Of a stretch of DNA of 22,986 nt, positions 8,331-15,459 are shown in pieces. The translations under genes were made by a program, and so were the position numbers. Under the pieces are notes generated by a model that made no database searches, was not told where the DNA came from, and saw only the letters and a list, made by a program, of their open reading frames with translations. The stretch comes from Rubrolithibacter sp043763625 (GTDB lineage: Bacteria > Bacteroidota > Bacteroidia > Sphingobacteriales > Sphingobacteriaceae). The stretch covers positions 1 to 22,986 of the forward strand of contig JAYULL010000191.1 of assembly GCA_043763625.1 (NCBI GenBank), in the 5' to 3' direction. Positions within the stretch are counted from its first letter, which is position 1. Every line of letters starts with the position of its first letter.

Positions 8331-8585
8331 TTAATTGTAATTTTTTCTGCTGTTTAATTTTAAGTTTATAAGGCTGCCTACTTGATCCATTTTTTCGGCC
8401 GGAATAGTGCCTTCAACTTTTACCCATCCAACTTCGCTGTCTTTAGCCATTGTGCCGAGTTTACTTTCATCCAACAATACTGAGTAGTTTCCTTGGTCGG
8501 CAATAATTTGCAGCTCACTTAATTCACCCTTGTTAAAAAGATCAACGTAAACCTTAAAAGATGTAGGTGGATTTTCAGTATTCAT
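8331..8585 (-). CDS. hypothetical protein (84 residues)
   Basis: A soluble, slightly acidic 84-residue protein with no signal peptide or membrane segment. The N-terminal part, FKVYVDLFNKGELSELQIIA, reads like a beta-strand, turn and helix, and the C-terminal part (KVEGTIPAEKMDQVGSLINL) like a strand followed by a helix. I do not recognise a family. Coding seems likely because the frame fills a gap between genes on a plausible strand and codon use resembles the neighbours. It converges on the prolyl isomerase gene with a 32-bp gap holding only a weak hairpin (TTAGG-CATT-CCTAA, 8302-8315). It may share regulation with the two other small minus-strand genes to its right, but each seems to be a separate unit. 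Confidence 0.6.
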   Translation of the reverse strand: MNTENPPTSFKVYVDLFNKGELSELQIIADQGNYSVLLDESKLGTMAKDSEVGWVKVEGTIPAEKMDQVGSLINLKLNSRKNYN

Positions 8586-8690
8586 ATCTTACCATGTAAT
8601 TTAATGTAACCGCTCTGCCCTAAATTTGTTCTTGCTCTGAGACAATGAGATATTAAGGTTAACTACAAACAGGTGTACAGTCAATTGTAT

Positions 8691-8987
8691 TTAATTGTAT
8701 ACGTAGGTGTTGCCGGTAGTTTGAAGTACAGCAACAACCTTATCAAAATCTTCCGGAGATAAGCTGGATTTATATTTTTTGGTAACTAAAAAATTGACAG
8801 ATCGATTAGGGTTAGCAACTTCTTTCGTCGATTTGTTTTCTTCCTTTAAATAAATTATAACAAGCGTCAAAGCAAACATAAATATTCCGCCGATTAGAAT
8901 TACCAATGCAGTTAAATACTCCTGATTAATAACCATAGGGAAAGAAACTCCAAAGCAGGTAAAACCGGTAATGAATGATTTAATCAT
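8691..8987 (-). CDS. small membrane protein, unknown function (98 residues)
   Basis: A 98-residue protein with two hydrophobic stretches, about residues 3-20 and 25-47, followed by a charged cytoplasm-like tail (YLKEENKSTKEVANPNRS) and a soluble end, LSPEDFDKVVAVLQTTGN. It probably forms a two-helix inner-membrane hairpin with a soluble C-terminal domain. No family is recognised. A promoter-like pair lies 68-97 bp upstream on the same strand. The start codon sits in a near-perfect inverted repeat (AATGATT-T-AATCATT, 8974-8988), which could partly mask it in the mRNA. The next gene on this strand, 8331-8585, begins 105 bp downstream. Confidence 0.6.
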   Translation of the reverse strand: MIKSFITGFTCFGVSFPMVINQEYLTALVILIGGIFMFALTLVIIYLKEENKSTKEVANPNRSVNFLVTKKYKSSLSPEDFDKVVAVLQTTGNTYVYN

Positions 8988-9054
8988 TTTAATAAGATTG
9001 ACGGGTTAAAAAGGTTTATTATAACGTTGCTGCGGAATTGGCAATATTTGGTCA

Positions 9055-9084
9055 CGAAAATATTTAAAATATTTAAACAACAAA
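9055..9084 (-). promoter_or_regulatory. promoter-like pair upstream of the 98-residue membrane protein gene
   Basis: On the minus strand TTTG (9084-9081) is followed after 18 bp by TATTTTCG (9062-9055), one mismatch from TAnnTTTG. The leader would be about 60 nt. The surrounding DNA is very AT-rich, so chance matches are easy here. Confidence 0.4.
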
Positions 9085-9111
9085 GGGTTAAACTAAAAAT
9101 TCGTATTTAAA

Positions 9112-9357
9112 TTATAAAATATGTAAAATACACCGGTTTTTGAGTTTGGGTAACAGTTTCTCTTGATGATATCTTTCTATGCATGCAGCAACTTTTACAA
9201 TCCCTTTGTAGTAGTCAATATGTTGGTACCACTTTAAAAGGTGGAATAAGCTTCCAACGCCCCATAAAACCAAAATTTGATCATATCTGTCGTTAAGCAT
9301 ATGATTCATAAATCTTTTCTCTTCAAACTTATTCTTAAACTGTGAATTGTGTATCAT
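9112..9357 (-). CDS. hypothetical protein (81 residues)
   Basis: An 81-residue basic protein rich in aromatic residues, for example LFHLLKWYQHIDYYKG, without a signal peptide or clear membrane helix. I do not recognise a family. The ATG at 9357 is preceded by AAGAGG at good spacing, one of the few convincing ribosome sites in the window and the main support for translation. Later in-frame methionines at residues 17 and 20 could also serve as starts. It ends 124 bp before the membrane protein gene on the same strand, in AT-rich spacer, and faces away from pyrD. Confidence is limited because the frame is short and unidentified. Confidence 0.5.
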   Translation of the reverse strand: MIHNSQFKNKFEEKRFMNHMLNDRYDQILVLWGVGSLFHLLKWYQHIDYYKGIVKVAACIERYHQEKLLPKLKNRCILHIL

Positions 9358-9474
9358 CGTGCCTCTTATTACGAGTTGTTTTTTCAGGTAGTTACAAAAA
9401 AGAATAATATGTGTAATTTACTGTGGAGATGTGTAAATAACCGGTAATAATAATCCCCGGGTTTACATCGGATG

Positions 9475-9506
9475 TTGAGTAATGGCTAAAAGCACGCTAT
9501 CTTCGA
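9475..9506 (+). promoter_or_regulatory. pyrD promoter, apparently giving a leaderless mRNA
   Basis: TTG at 9475-9477 and TATCTTCG at 9499-9506 are spaced 21 bp apart; the -7 box has one mismatch to TAnnTTTG. It ends only 3 bp before the pyrD ATG at 9510, so the transcript would begin at or next to the start codon. No ribosome site is visible, which fits a leaderless or nearly leaderless mRNA. Confidence 0.5.
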
Positions 9507-9509
9507 GCC

Positions 9510-10538
9510 ATGTATAAATTGCTGCGACCGCTTCTGTTTAAATTCGATCCTGAAGATATTCATCATTTTGTAACCGGAATTTTAAAGCGTGTTAGACGTT
9601 TAGGCTTAACTTTCGCGATAAATTCTTTAGGAAGGTTAGAAGATAAACGATTAGAGAGAGAAGTGTTTGGTTTGAAATTTAAAAACCCCGTGGGCTTGGC
9701 TGCCGGATTTGATAAAAATGCCCAATTTATAGAAGAAATGGCAGGATTAGGATTTGGTTTTATTGAAATCGGAACAGTAACTCCGTTGCCGCAACCCGGT
9801 AACGAGAAGCCGAGAATGTTTCGCTTGGAGCATGATGAAGCTCTTATAAATCGGATGGGATTTAATAACCAAGGGGCGGAAATAGCCGCTTACCGCTTAA
9901 AGAAAATAAAACGGGACGGAATTATAATAGGCGGGAATATCGGGAAAAATAAAGTAACACCTAATGAAAATGCAGTAAGCGATTACATTAAATGTTTTGA
10001 TGCTTTATTTGACGTTGTAGATTATTTTGTTGTTAATGTAAGTTCGCCCAATACGCCCGGTTTGCGTGCTCTTCAAGAGAAGGAGCCTTTGAAAAACATT
10101 TTAAATACCTTGCAAAAACGCAATCTTAAAAACGAAATCTCGAAACCGATTCTTCTAAAAATTGCTCCTGATCTAACAGAAGATCAATTGGACGATATCG
10201 TTGAAATTGTAATCGAAACAAAAATAGCAGGTGTAATCGCAACTAATACAACCATATCGAGAGAGAATTTAAAGACAGGAAAAAATATTACCGAGGAAGC
10301 CGGCGGATTGAGCGGAAAGCCGTTGAAGGATAAGTCGACAGCAGTAATTAAATATCTGGCAGAAAAGTCAAAGAAGTCGTTTCAGATTATTGGAGTGGGA
10401 GGAATTCATTCGGCTGAAGATGCGGTAGAAAAATTACAAGCAGGCGCTGTTTTGGTGCAATTATATACAGGTTTTATTTACGAGGGACCGGGTTTGATAA
10501 CGAAAATTAATCAAAAAGTATTGCAGCTCGGCTTGTAA
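9510..10538 (+). CDS. pyrD: dihydroorotate dehydrogenase (quinone), class 2
   Basis: This FMN enzyme oxidises dihydroorotate to orotate in pyrimidine synthesis and passes the electrons to membrane quinone, probably menaquinone in this phylum. The 342-residue length and the N-terminal extension of about 40 residues, which binds the membrane peripherally in class 2 enzymes, separate it from the soluble class 1 forms. Family motifs are NPVGLAAGFDKNA (59-71), FIEIGTVTPLPQPGN, NRMGFNNQGA, the active-site NVSSPNTPGLR (S179 is the likely catalytic base), KIAPDL, ATNTT, GGLSGKPL and the FMN phosphate site IIGVGGI with VQLYTGFIYEGP. It stands alone, with the opposite-strand small genes behind it and a hairpin after its stop. 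No other pyrimidine genes are in the window. Confidence 0.96.
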   Translation: MYKLLRPLLFKFDPEDIHHFVTGILKRVRRLGLTFAINSLGRLEDKRLEREVFGLKFKNPVGLAAGFDKNAQFIEEMAGLGFGFIEIGTVTPLPQPGNEKPRMFRLEHDEALINRMGFNNQGAEIAAYRLKKIKRDGIIIGGNIGKNKVTPNENAVSDYIKCFDALFDVVDYFVVNVSSPNTPGLRALQEKEPLKNILNTLQKRNLKNEISKPILLKIAPDLTEDQLDDIVEIVIETKIAGVIATNTTISRENLKTGKNITEEAGGLSGKPLKDKSTAVIKYLAEKSKKSFQIIGVGGIHSAEDAVEKLQAGAVLVQLYTGFIYEGPGLITKINQKVLQLGL

Positions 10539-10542
10539 ACTA

Positions 10543-10570
10543 AAAAATCCTGCTTTAATTAAAGCAGGGC
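10543..10570 (-). terminator. terminator hairpin between pyrD and the 59-residue protein gene
   Basis: A perfect 20-bp palindrome, CCTGCTTTAATTAAAGCAGG (10549-10568), lies in the convergent gap. Read on the minus strand it is followed by ATTTTTTAG, a proper T tract, so it best serves the tRNA-Cys and 59-residue gene transcript. Read on the plus strand the downstream T content is poor, but the hairpin may still help end pyrD transcription. Confidence 0.8.
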
Positions 10571-10590
10571 AATATTTTGTCTGTCGAACT

Positions 10591-10770
10591 TTACTTATTC
10601 TGAGCTTCTATCTGAGCTAAAACTGCATTATTTTTTGCGATTTGGCCGGTTTTAGATTCTGCAGAACGGCTTCCGTTTTCGATATTTCGGCCTAATTTTA
10701 AGAACTGAACTTCTAAACGCGAAACAGTTTTATTTTTTCTGTCTTTTCTTTTTAAACGAGTAACTCCCAT
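10591..10770 (-). CDS. small basic protein, unknown function (59 residues)
   Basis: A 59-residue, strongly basic protein beginning MGVTRLKRKDRKNKTVSRLE and ending in a helical, alanine-rich stretch (IAKNNAVLAQIEAQNK). It has no cysteines or membrane helix and is predicted to be almost all helical. The basic N-terminus suggests nucleic-acid or ribosome contact, but this is inference. The frame stays open upstream through the tRNA-Cys gene; the ATG at 10770 was chosen because anything longer would run into the tRNA. The gene lies 28 bp downstream of tRNA-Cys on the same strand, has no visible promoter of its own and ends before a good minus-strand terminator, so tRNA and mRNA are probably one transcript. 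Confidence 0.7.
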   Translation of the reverse strand: MGVTRLKRKDRKNKTVSRLEVQFLKLGRNIENGSRSAESKTGQIAKNNAVLAQIEAQNK

Positions 10771-10798
10771 GGTATCTAATTTACTTTCCCTGCTTTTG

Positions 10799-10869
10799 AG
10801 GTCGGAAGCGGATTCGAACCGCTGTAGAAGGTTTTGCAGACCTCTGCCTAGCCACTCGGCCATCCGACC
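10799..10869 (-). tRNA. tRNA-Cys (anticodon GCA)
   Basis: The minus strand folds into a complete cloverleaf of 71 nt. The acceptor arms are GGTCGGA and TCCGACC, all seven pairs matching. The D arm contains GGCCGAGTGGCTAGGC, and the anticodon arm is AGGT-CTGCAAA-ACCT with anticodon GCA. The T arm is AGCGG-TTCGAAT-CCGCT with the standard TTCGAAT loop. The discriminator base is T (U73), the known cysteine identity base. The 3' CCA is not encoded. A consensus promoter lies just upstream and the 59-residue protein gene just downstream. Confidence 0.96.
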
Positions 10870-10886
10870 CTTTATTTTTAGGCTCG

Positions 10887-10916
10887 CAAAAATAACAAAA
10901 TTAAACTCCCGCCCAA
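10887..10916 (-). promoter_or_regulatory. tRNA-Cys promoter, exact Bacteroidota consensus
   Basis: On the minus strand TTG (10916-10914) and TATTTTTG (10894-10887) are separated by 19 bp, an exact TAnnTTTG at ideal spacing. Transcription would start near 10880, about 11 nt before the mature tRNA 5' end. It sits in the 52-bp gap after the methyltransferase stop. Confidence 0.75.
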
Positions 10917-10921
10917 TATTT

Positions 10922-11662
10922 TTAACAATTTCTTTTTATCTCGTAGCAGAATAAGGCTGCACACACGGCTACATTCAGCGATTCTGCACTGCCGGAGCCG
11001 GGAATAGTTACAGGGTAATTAATTTTATCTCGAATATTGTCGGAGATCCCACGGCCTTCATTGCCCAACAGGATAAAACCTTCTCCGTTAAATGTGGTGT
11101 TGTAAACAGACTCACCTTCAAGAAGTGCTCCAAACACAGGTTTCTTGCTTTCTTTTAAGAATAAATCTAATGACGTGTAGAATACTGAAACTCTTGACAA
11201 GGAGCCCATAGTTGCTTGCACCACTTTTTGATTATAAACTTCTACCGAATTTTCGGAACAGATCAAATTTTTAAAACCGAACCAATCGCAGGTGCGGATA
11301 ATGGTACCTAAATTTCCCGGATCTTGAATACCATCCAAAACTAAAGTAAAACCCGTGAAATCTTCTGCTTTGATTTGGAATGGTTCCGGTATATTAACCA
11401 AAGCCAAAATGCCTTGCGGTGCATTTAAAGAGCTTATCTTGGAAAGGTCTGTTTCGCTTATTTCAATCTGCTTTATTATTTGTGATAATTTGTTGATTTT
11501 TGGCAGCACTTGAGGAGTGCAAAAAACAGTATCGACCCGGTAATCCGACTGAAGAAATTCAGTTACGGATTTTATACCTTCTACAATAAACAGATTGTGT
11601 TCTATTCTGTATTTCTTATGATGAAGCGCATTTACGAAACTTATTTGAGATTTTGAAAGCAT
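10922..11662 (-). CDS. SpoU/TrmH-family RNA 2'-O-methyltransferase
   Basis: This 246-residue SPOUT-fold enzyme methylates a ribose 2'-oxygen in rRNA or tRNA using S-adenosylmethionine. The N-terminal substrate-binding domain (about 1-95) begins LSKSQISFVNAL, followed by the typical HKKYR and FIVEGIKSV segments. The catalytic knot domain shows motif 1, LDGIQDPGNLGTIIRTCDWF (about 106-127), motif 2, LLGNEGRGIS (about 197), and motif 3, IPGSGSAESLNVAVCAALF. The layout resembles RlmB/TrmH-like enzymes, but the target nucleotide cannot be read from the sequence. The gene is divergent from tamL, and the two start codons overlap: the ATG at 11662 and the tamL TTG at 11653 share a 10-bp stretch. Its stop lies 52 bp from tRNA-Cys on the same strand, with no clear terminator between. 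Confidence 0.93.
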   Translation of the reverse strand: MLSKSQISFVNALHHKKYRIEHNLFIVEGIKSVTEFLQSDYRVDTVFCTPQVLPKINKLSQIIKQIEISETDLSKISSLNAPQGILALVNIPEPFQIKAEDFTGFTLVLDGIQDPGNLGTIIRTCDWFGFKNLICSENSVEVYNQKVVQATMGSLSRVSVFYTSLDLFLKESKKPVFGALLEGESVYNTTFNGEGFILLGNEGRGISDNIRDKINYPVTIPGSGSAESLNVAVCAALFCYEIKRNC

Positions 11663-13989
11663 TACTAAGTACCCGTATTTTCTTATTTACAAGTATAGTG
11701 CTTTTGATTTTCAGTGCATGTTCTTCTACTCGTTTTTTAACTAAAGATCAGGCTTTAGTGAAGAGGGTGACGATGAAAGGCTTTGATAAAGAACTGGTTG
11801 AGGAAGCAAATTTATACGTTCAAAAAGATATCAGGTCCAACTCCCGATTCAACTTGGCTCTTTATAATTTGGTAAATACCAAGCATGGCAAATACAAAAC
11901 TTCAAAAATTAAAAATATAGGCGAAGCTCCTCATATTTTAGACAGTCCCCTGGTTGAAATATCGAGAATTGAATTAGAGAAGTATTTGAAGTCGAAAAGC
12001 TTTTTCAACGCTAAAGTTAAGAGCGATATAAAAGTTAAAAAGAAAAAGGCATATCTAACTTTTACTGCAGATCAAGGTAGTTCGTTTCGAATCAGAAACT
12101 ATACTCGCACTATAAATGATTCTGCTATAGCCAAAGTCTATAACGATAATTTCCGAGTTCCGTTCAAAATAAAACCCGGATATCCTTATGATGCAGATTC
12201 CGTTGTTCAACACCGCGAACAAGTTTATCTCACAATGAAGAGAAAGGGTTATTTTGATTTTCTCCGCCAGTATACTCGCTATGAGGTAGACAGTAATTTA
12301 CAATTGAGTTTGGCAGATGTTAAGATGACTCTTACTAACCCTTTAAACAGAAAATCACATTCTGTTTATCACATCAACAATACTTTCTTTACCATTAAAA
12401 ATACCCGGGATGACGCAGTGGAACCAAGATCAATGATACTGGATTCTCAGTATCATTACTCCGATTTTTCAAACCGATTCCGCCTTAAGGCACTTAATCG
12501 CTATCTGTTTTTTAAGAAGGGTGATATTTACAATATTGATAATGAAAATCTTACCTATGATAGATTGTACGCGTTAAACGTTTTTAAAAATGTTAAAATT
12601 GAGTATGTTAAAACAAGCGACAGCACCAAACTGGATGCGAAAATAGAAGTGGTGCCCTTAAAGAAGATGAGCAATCGGGTAGAAGGGGAGTACACCTTTA
12701 ATTCGGGGCGGAACGGCTTTAATATTGGCAATACGTTTACAAACCATAATTTATTCGGAGGAGCCGAACAGTTAGAAGTAAAGCTCAAGTACGGTATTTT
12801 ATATGATGCACGATCAAGTACGGTATTCGATAATATATTCAATAGAGACTTTCAAGCGGGCTTAAATATAGTCTTCCCCAAACTGCTTGTGCCGTTTAAA
12901 ACTTCCAAAGTAGAGTTGAACGGGCTGCCACACACTACTGTATCAAGCAGTCTGCAAATTTTTGATCAAGTAAGTGCGTTTTCAAACCGGATATTTATCA
13001 ACTCGTTGACTTACGATTGGGTTGAAACGAAATATAAGCTGCATAGCTTTACCCCCTTTAATATCGAGTATCGCGACGGAAGGTTTGATCCGGTTTTTCG
13101 TGATTCTTTGGAAAATAAGGGATACCAGCTGTATGTTAGAACCAACGACAGGCGCTACTTTACCCTAGGCAGCCAGTATGCTTATACCTATAACAATTTG
13201 CGATTAAACACAAAAGCTAACTTCCTGTACTTTAGGGGTGCTGTTGATGTTTCGGGAAACACATTAGGCTTGTTGGGCAGTGTTTTTAATTTTAAAAGAG
13301 ACAACGACGGTTTTCGCACCGTTTTTAATCTTCCTTATCTGCAATATACCAAGGGTGAGGTTGATTTGAGGTGGTACCGTTATTTGGGTAAAGAAAGGCA
13401 ATTGGTGGCCCGCATAAACCCGGGAGTGATTTTTTCTTATGGCAACAATAAAGCACTCCCATTCGAGAAAAACTTTTATGCAGGGGGTTCCGGCGGGATA
13501 AGGGCCTGGCAAGCAAGAACTCTGGGTCCCGGAAATTACAACCGCGAAGTTCTGCCTGACGATAAAACTCGAAGGAACTTACGAAACCTGGACCAATTAG
13601 GGGAGATTAAACTGGAAGGGAATTTAGAGTACCGGTTTAAAATACTCAGTAACTTTTTCGGATCGAAACTAAAAGGAGCTACGTTTACGGATTTCGGAAA
13701 TATATGGAGAACAAAAGAAACAGAAGAAAACCCCGGGGGCAAAATAGAATTTAACAAAGTATTTAAGCAATTGGCAATTGGCGCCGGTGCCGGTTTAAGG
13801 TTTGATGTAGAATATTTTGTTTTCCGTTTTGATGCCGGAATTAAGGTGAAAGATCCGCAATTTGTGAATGACCAGTGGGTAATCAGGCATGTTTTTGACA
13901 GCGAGTTTAAACAAAACTACAACACCACCCACTCACCCGATCAATACAGATTTATCCAATACAATTTCGGGATAGGAATGCCCTTTTAG
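11653..13989 (+). CDS. tamL: BamA/TamA-family outer-membrane lipoprotein, TamL type
   Basis: This 778-residue protein is an Omp85-superfamily outer-membrane assembly factor. It has a lipoprotein signal, LLIFSACSS, with acylated Cys at residue 23, instead of a normal signal peptide. That combination marks TamL, the Bacteroidota partner of TamB in the translocation and assembly module. Residues about 25-330 hold POTRA-like repeats, for example RIRNYTRTIND and KGDIYNIDNENLTYDRLYAL. The rest is the 16-strand barrel. Near 611-619 the motif GGSGGIRAW stands for the conserved lid-loop motif (VRGF/Y in other members), and the protein ends in a terminal phenylalanine, as outer-membrane barrels do. The start is a TTG, since any later ATG would remove the lipoprotein signal. 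It overlaps the methyltransferase start divergently and the next gene's end convergently (4 bp). No tamB gene is in the window. Confidence 0.9.
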   Translation: MKALLSTRIFLFTSIVLLIFSACSSTRFLTKDQALVKRVTMKGFDKELVEEANLYVQKDIRSNSRFNLALYNLVNTKHGKYKTSKIKNIGEAPHILDSPLVEISRIELEKYLKSKSFFNAKVKSDIKVKKKKAYLTFTADQGSSFRIRNYTRTINDSAIAKVYNDNFRVPFKIKPGYPYDADSVVQHREQVYLTMKRKGYFDFLRQYTRYEVDSNLQLSLADVKMTLTNPLNRKSHSVYHINNTFFTIKNTRDDAVEPRSMILDSQYHYSDFSNRFRLKALNRYLFFKKGDIYNIDNENLTYDRLYALNVFKNVKIEYVKTSDSTKLDAKIEVVPLKKMSNRVEGEYTFNSGRNGFNIGNTFTNHNLFGGAEQLEVKLKYGILYDARSSTVFDNIFNRDFQAGLNIVFPKLLVPFKTSKVELNGLPHTTVSSSLQIFDQVSAFSNRIFINSLTYDWVETKYKLHSFTPFNIEYRDGRFDPVFRDSLENKGYQLYVRTNDRRYFTLGSQYAYTYNNLRLNTKANFLYFRGAVDVSGNTLGLLGSVFNFKRDNDGFRTVFNLPYLQYTKGEVDLRWYRYLGKERQLVARINPGVIFSYGNNKALPFEKNFYAGGSGGIRAWQARTLGPGNYNREVLPDDKTRRNLRNLDQLGEIKLEGNLEYRFKILSNFFGSKLKGATFTDFGNIWRTKETEENPGGKIEFNKVFKQLAIGAGAGLRFDVEYFVFRFDAGIKVKDPQFVNDQWVIRHVFDSEFKQNYNTTHSPDQYRFIQYNFGIGMPF

Positions 13990-14525
13990 AAGAGGGATTT
14001 TAATCCGTCGAATACCGCCTCAAGCAAACGCGAAATACTCAAACCTTGACTATGGTTAAATAAAAATAGAATCAACAATATCACCGCGGCAAACAAGATG
14101 AAACGCTTAAACATACTTGCCACTATTACAATAACAAGCGGAATAATAACAAGCATTAAAGTGCTTATTCTAATCGGATTTAAATCCTCCCCTTTCTTTA
14201 TAACATAGAACAGTTTGCTGTGCGTGCCTGATTCATTTTCGTGTTTTACATAAACAAAAGATGATTTATTTATTTTCTCGGGAGCAACAGCAATGCCGTC
14301 ATTAAAGTGTAGTTCGTGTTTAAATCCGTTTAGCGAAAAAATAAAAGTACCGTTTACACTTTCAATAGGTTTATCGTTTTCGTCTGCAGCAATAATTGCT
14401 AATTTCTCATTTTTGAGAAGATTTTCTTTTACCAAAAAATTATTAATAGCAACAGAAGTTTGTGCATTAGCACCGAAACAAAAAAGTGTTATACCCAAAA
14501 ATAAGAAAAACAGGTTCAGCCTCAT
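13986..14525 (-). CDS. exported membrane protein, unknown function (179 residues)
   Basis: A 179-residue protein with a signal peptide (1-21, cleavage after GANA), a periplasmic domain of about 95 residues and two close transmembrane helices at about 118-137 and 140-157, followed by a short tail, SRLLEAVFDGLKSLF. The soluble part, with FLVKENLLKNEKLAIIAADEN and SVNGTFIFSLNGFKHELHF, looks all-beta, perhaps a small Ig-like or carboxypeptidase-regulatory-like fold. I do not recognise a family. It converges on tamL with the two stops overlapping by 4 bp, and it starts 45 bp after the bidirectional terminator that ends the beta-barrel gene. Position suggests an envelope role; the function is unknown. 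Confidence 0.7.
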   Translation of the reverse strand: MRLNLFFLFLGITLFCFGANAQTSVAINNFLVKENLLKNEKLAIIAADENDKPIESVNGTFIFSLNGFKHELHFNDGIAVAPEKINKSSFVYVKHENESGTHSKLFYVIKKGEDLNPIRISTLMLVIIPLVIVIVASMFKRFILFAAVILLILFLFNHSQGLSISRLLEAVFDGLKSLF

Positions 14526-14569
14526 GCTTAGAAATATTCGATGTCTAAATTATACAAACCACGCCAATA

Positions 14570-14602
14570 AAAAAATCCTGTTAGTGCTTAACAGGATTTT
14601 TT
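14570..14602 (-). terminator. strong terminator of the beta-barrel gene, symmetric
   Basis: The arms AAAAAATCCTGTTA and TAACAGGATTTTTT form a perfect 14-bp stem around a 5-nt loop. Because both flanks are A/T runs, the hairpin has a T tract in both directions. It lies 20 bp after the stop of the beta-barrel gene at 14623 and in front of the next minus-strand gene, so it isolates the two. Confidence 0.9.
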
Positions 14603-14622
14603 CAAAAGTGATTAGGTTAAGT

Positions 14623-15300
14623 TTAGAAAGAATATCCGAGAGAGAAAGACCACACGCGGTTGTTTATTTGTCCGTCGTCGCCTTTTCCGGTAGGGCGTAA
14701 GTCTGTTAAGCCCATTCCGTAACCTGCTCCCACACTTAATCCGTTCCCTAATTGAGTGCCTCCGATGAAGTTAAGTCCTAAGTCAGTACGCTTAAGATCA
14801 TCATCAGCATTCTTTCCGAACTTTACATCTGATTTTACGGTAGTTGATCCTGAAGTCCCTGAAGTTTTTGCCTTGTTTTCACCGGTTATAGCAAAACCCG
14901 CATACGGGCCTGCACCTAAAAATATGTTAGCGCCCCCCGGGCTTAGAGGTATTTTACCCACAAAGTTTACCGGTACCTCTATCCACATCGTATTCTGCTC
15001 AATTTCTAAATTATTCGTCTCAAAAAATTTACCTCCTTTACCTTGTAAGGAAAGCCCCGGTTGAACCCACAATGCGCCCACTAAAGGAGCATCCAAGAAT
15101 CCTGTTACATGAAAATTGGTAGTTTGTTTCGTTTCGGGATTGTCTGCCCCTGATTTGCCGAAACTGTATTTAGGCAAATTGACTCCTGCTTTTAATCCAA
15201 ACTTAAGAGGAGGTTTTGTTGTACTTGCACTCGACTCCGTTTGTGCCCACGCTGCGCCACATATCATTGATGCAGCCGTTAGTATAAATAATTTTTTCAT
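14623..15300 (-). CDS. outer-membrane beta-barrel protein (porin-like)
   Basis: This 225-residue protein is a small outer-membrane beta-barrel of the PorT/OMP_b-brl_2 type common in Bacteroidota. Residues 1-20 are a signal peptide (MKKLFILTAASMICGAAWAQ). The mature part alternates amphipathic strands and glycine turns: LKFGLKAGVNLPKYSF, then LVGALWVQPGLSLQGKGGKF, MWIEVPVNFVGKIPLSPGG, GAGPYAGFAITG, DLGLNFIGGTQLGNGLSVGAGY and the last strand WSFSLGYSF, ending in phenylalanine. Such proteins of 8-10 strands are often of unknown substrate. Its 5' leader is unusual: the codons are preceded directly by one half of a 9-bp inverted repeat whose other half lies about 150 nt upstream. A strong terminator follows the stop, so it is a single-gene transcript. 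The family call is firm, the role unknown. Confidence 0.85.
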   Translation of the reverse strand: MKKLFILTAASMICGAAWAQTESSASTTKPPLKFGLKAGVNLPKYSFGKSGADNPETKQTTNFHVTGFLDAPLVGALWVQPGLSLQGKGGKFFETNNLEIEQNTMWIEVPVNFVGKIPLSPGGANIFLGAGPYAGFAITGENKAKTSGTSGSTTVKSDVKFGKNADDDLKRTDLGLNFIGGTQLGNGLSVGAGYGMGLTDLRPTGKGDDGQINNRVWSFSLGYSF

Positions 15301-15459
15301 TGTATTCTATTTTAATGTTCGCTCAACAATGGCAATTACAACGCCGGATGGGAAGGTTTTCTAATAAGACATTGATTAACAGCAAGTAACTGTTAGCCTA
15401 TCTTCCGGAAGGGTTATGCTTCTCCCGTGATGAAAGTCAGTCACTCTGTGTAGAATACA
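15301..15459 (-). promoter_or_regulatory. candidate structured 5' leader of the beta-barrel gene
   Basis: This non-coding stretch is enclosed by a perfect 9-bp inverted repeat, TGTATTCTA (15301-15309) and TAGAATACA (15451-15459). On the minus strand the second arm touches the ATG of the beta-barrel gene, so closing the stem would bury the start codon. Inside are further pairs: TTAACAG/CTGTTAG around 15376-15396, the self-complementary CTTCCGGAAG at 15402-15411 and GTGA/TCAC at 15427-15444. Read on the plus strand there are short words like those of a cobalamin riboswitch (GGGAA, AACTGT, GGAAGG, GATGAAAGTCAG), but the full consensus is not present. No clear promoter was found, so strand and function are open. 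Confidence 0.4.

Noticed and set aside
10771..10863. Upstream extension of the 59-residue basic protein
   Set aside because: It would be translated out of the tRNA-Cys gene; the matching residues are the tRNA sequence.
15301..15459. Cobalamin riboswitch on the plus strand
   Set aside because: Short words match (GGGAA, AACTGT, GGAAGG, GATGAAAGTCAG), but the core spacing and the conserved GCCACTG and ACCTGCC segments are missing and no B12-related gene follows; kept only as an unassigned structured leader.
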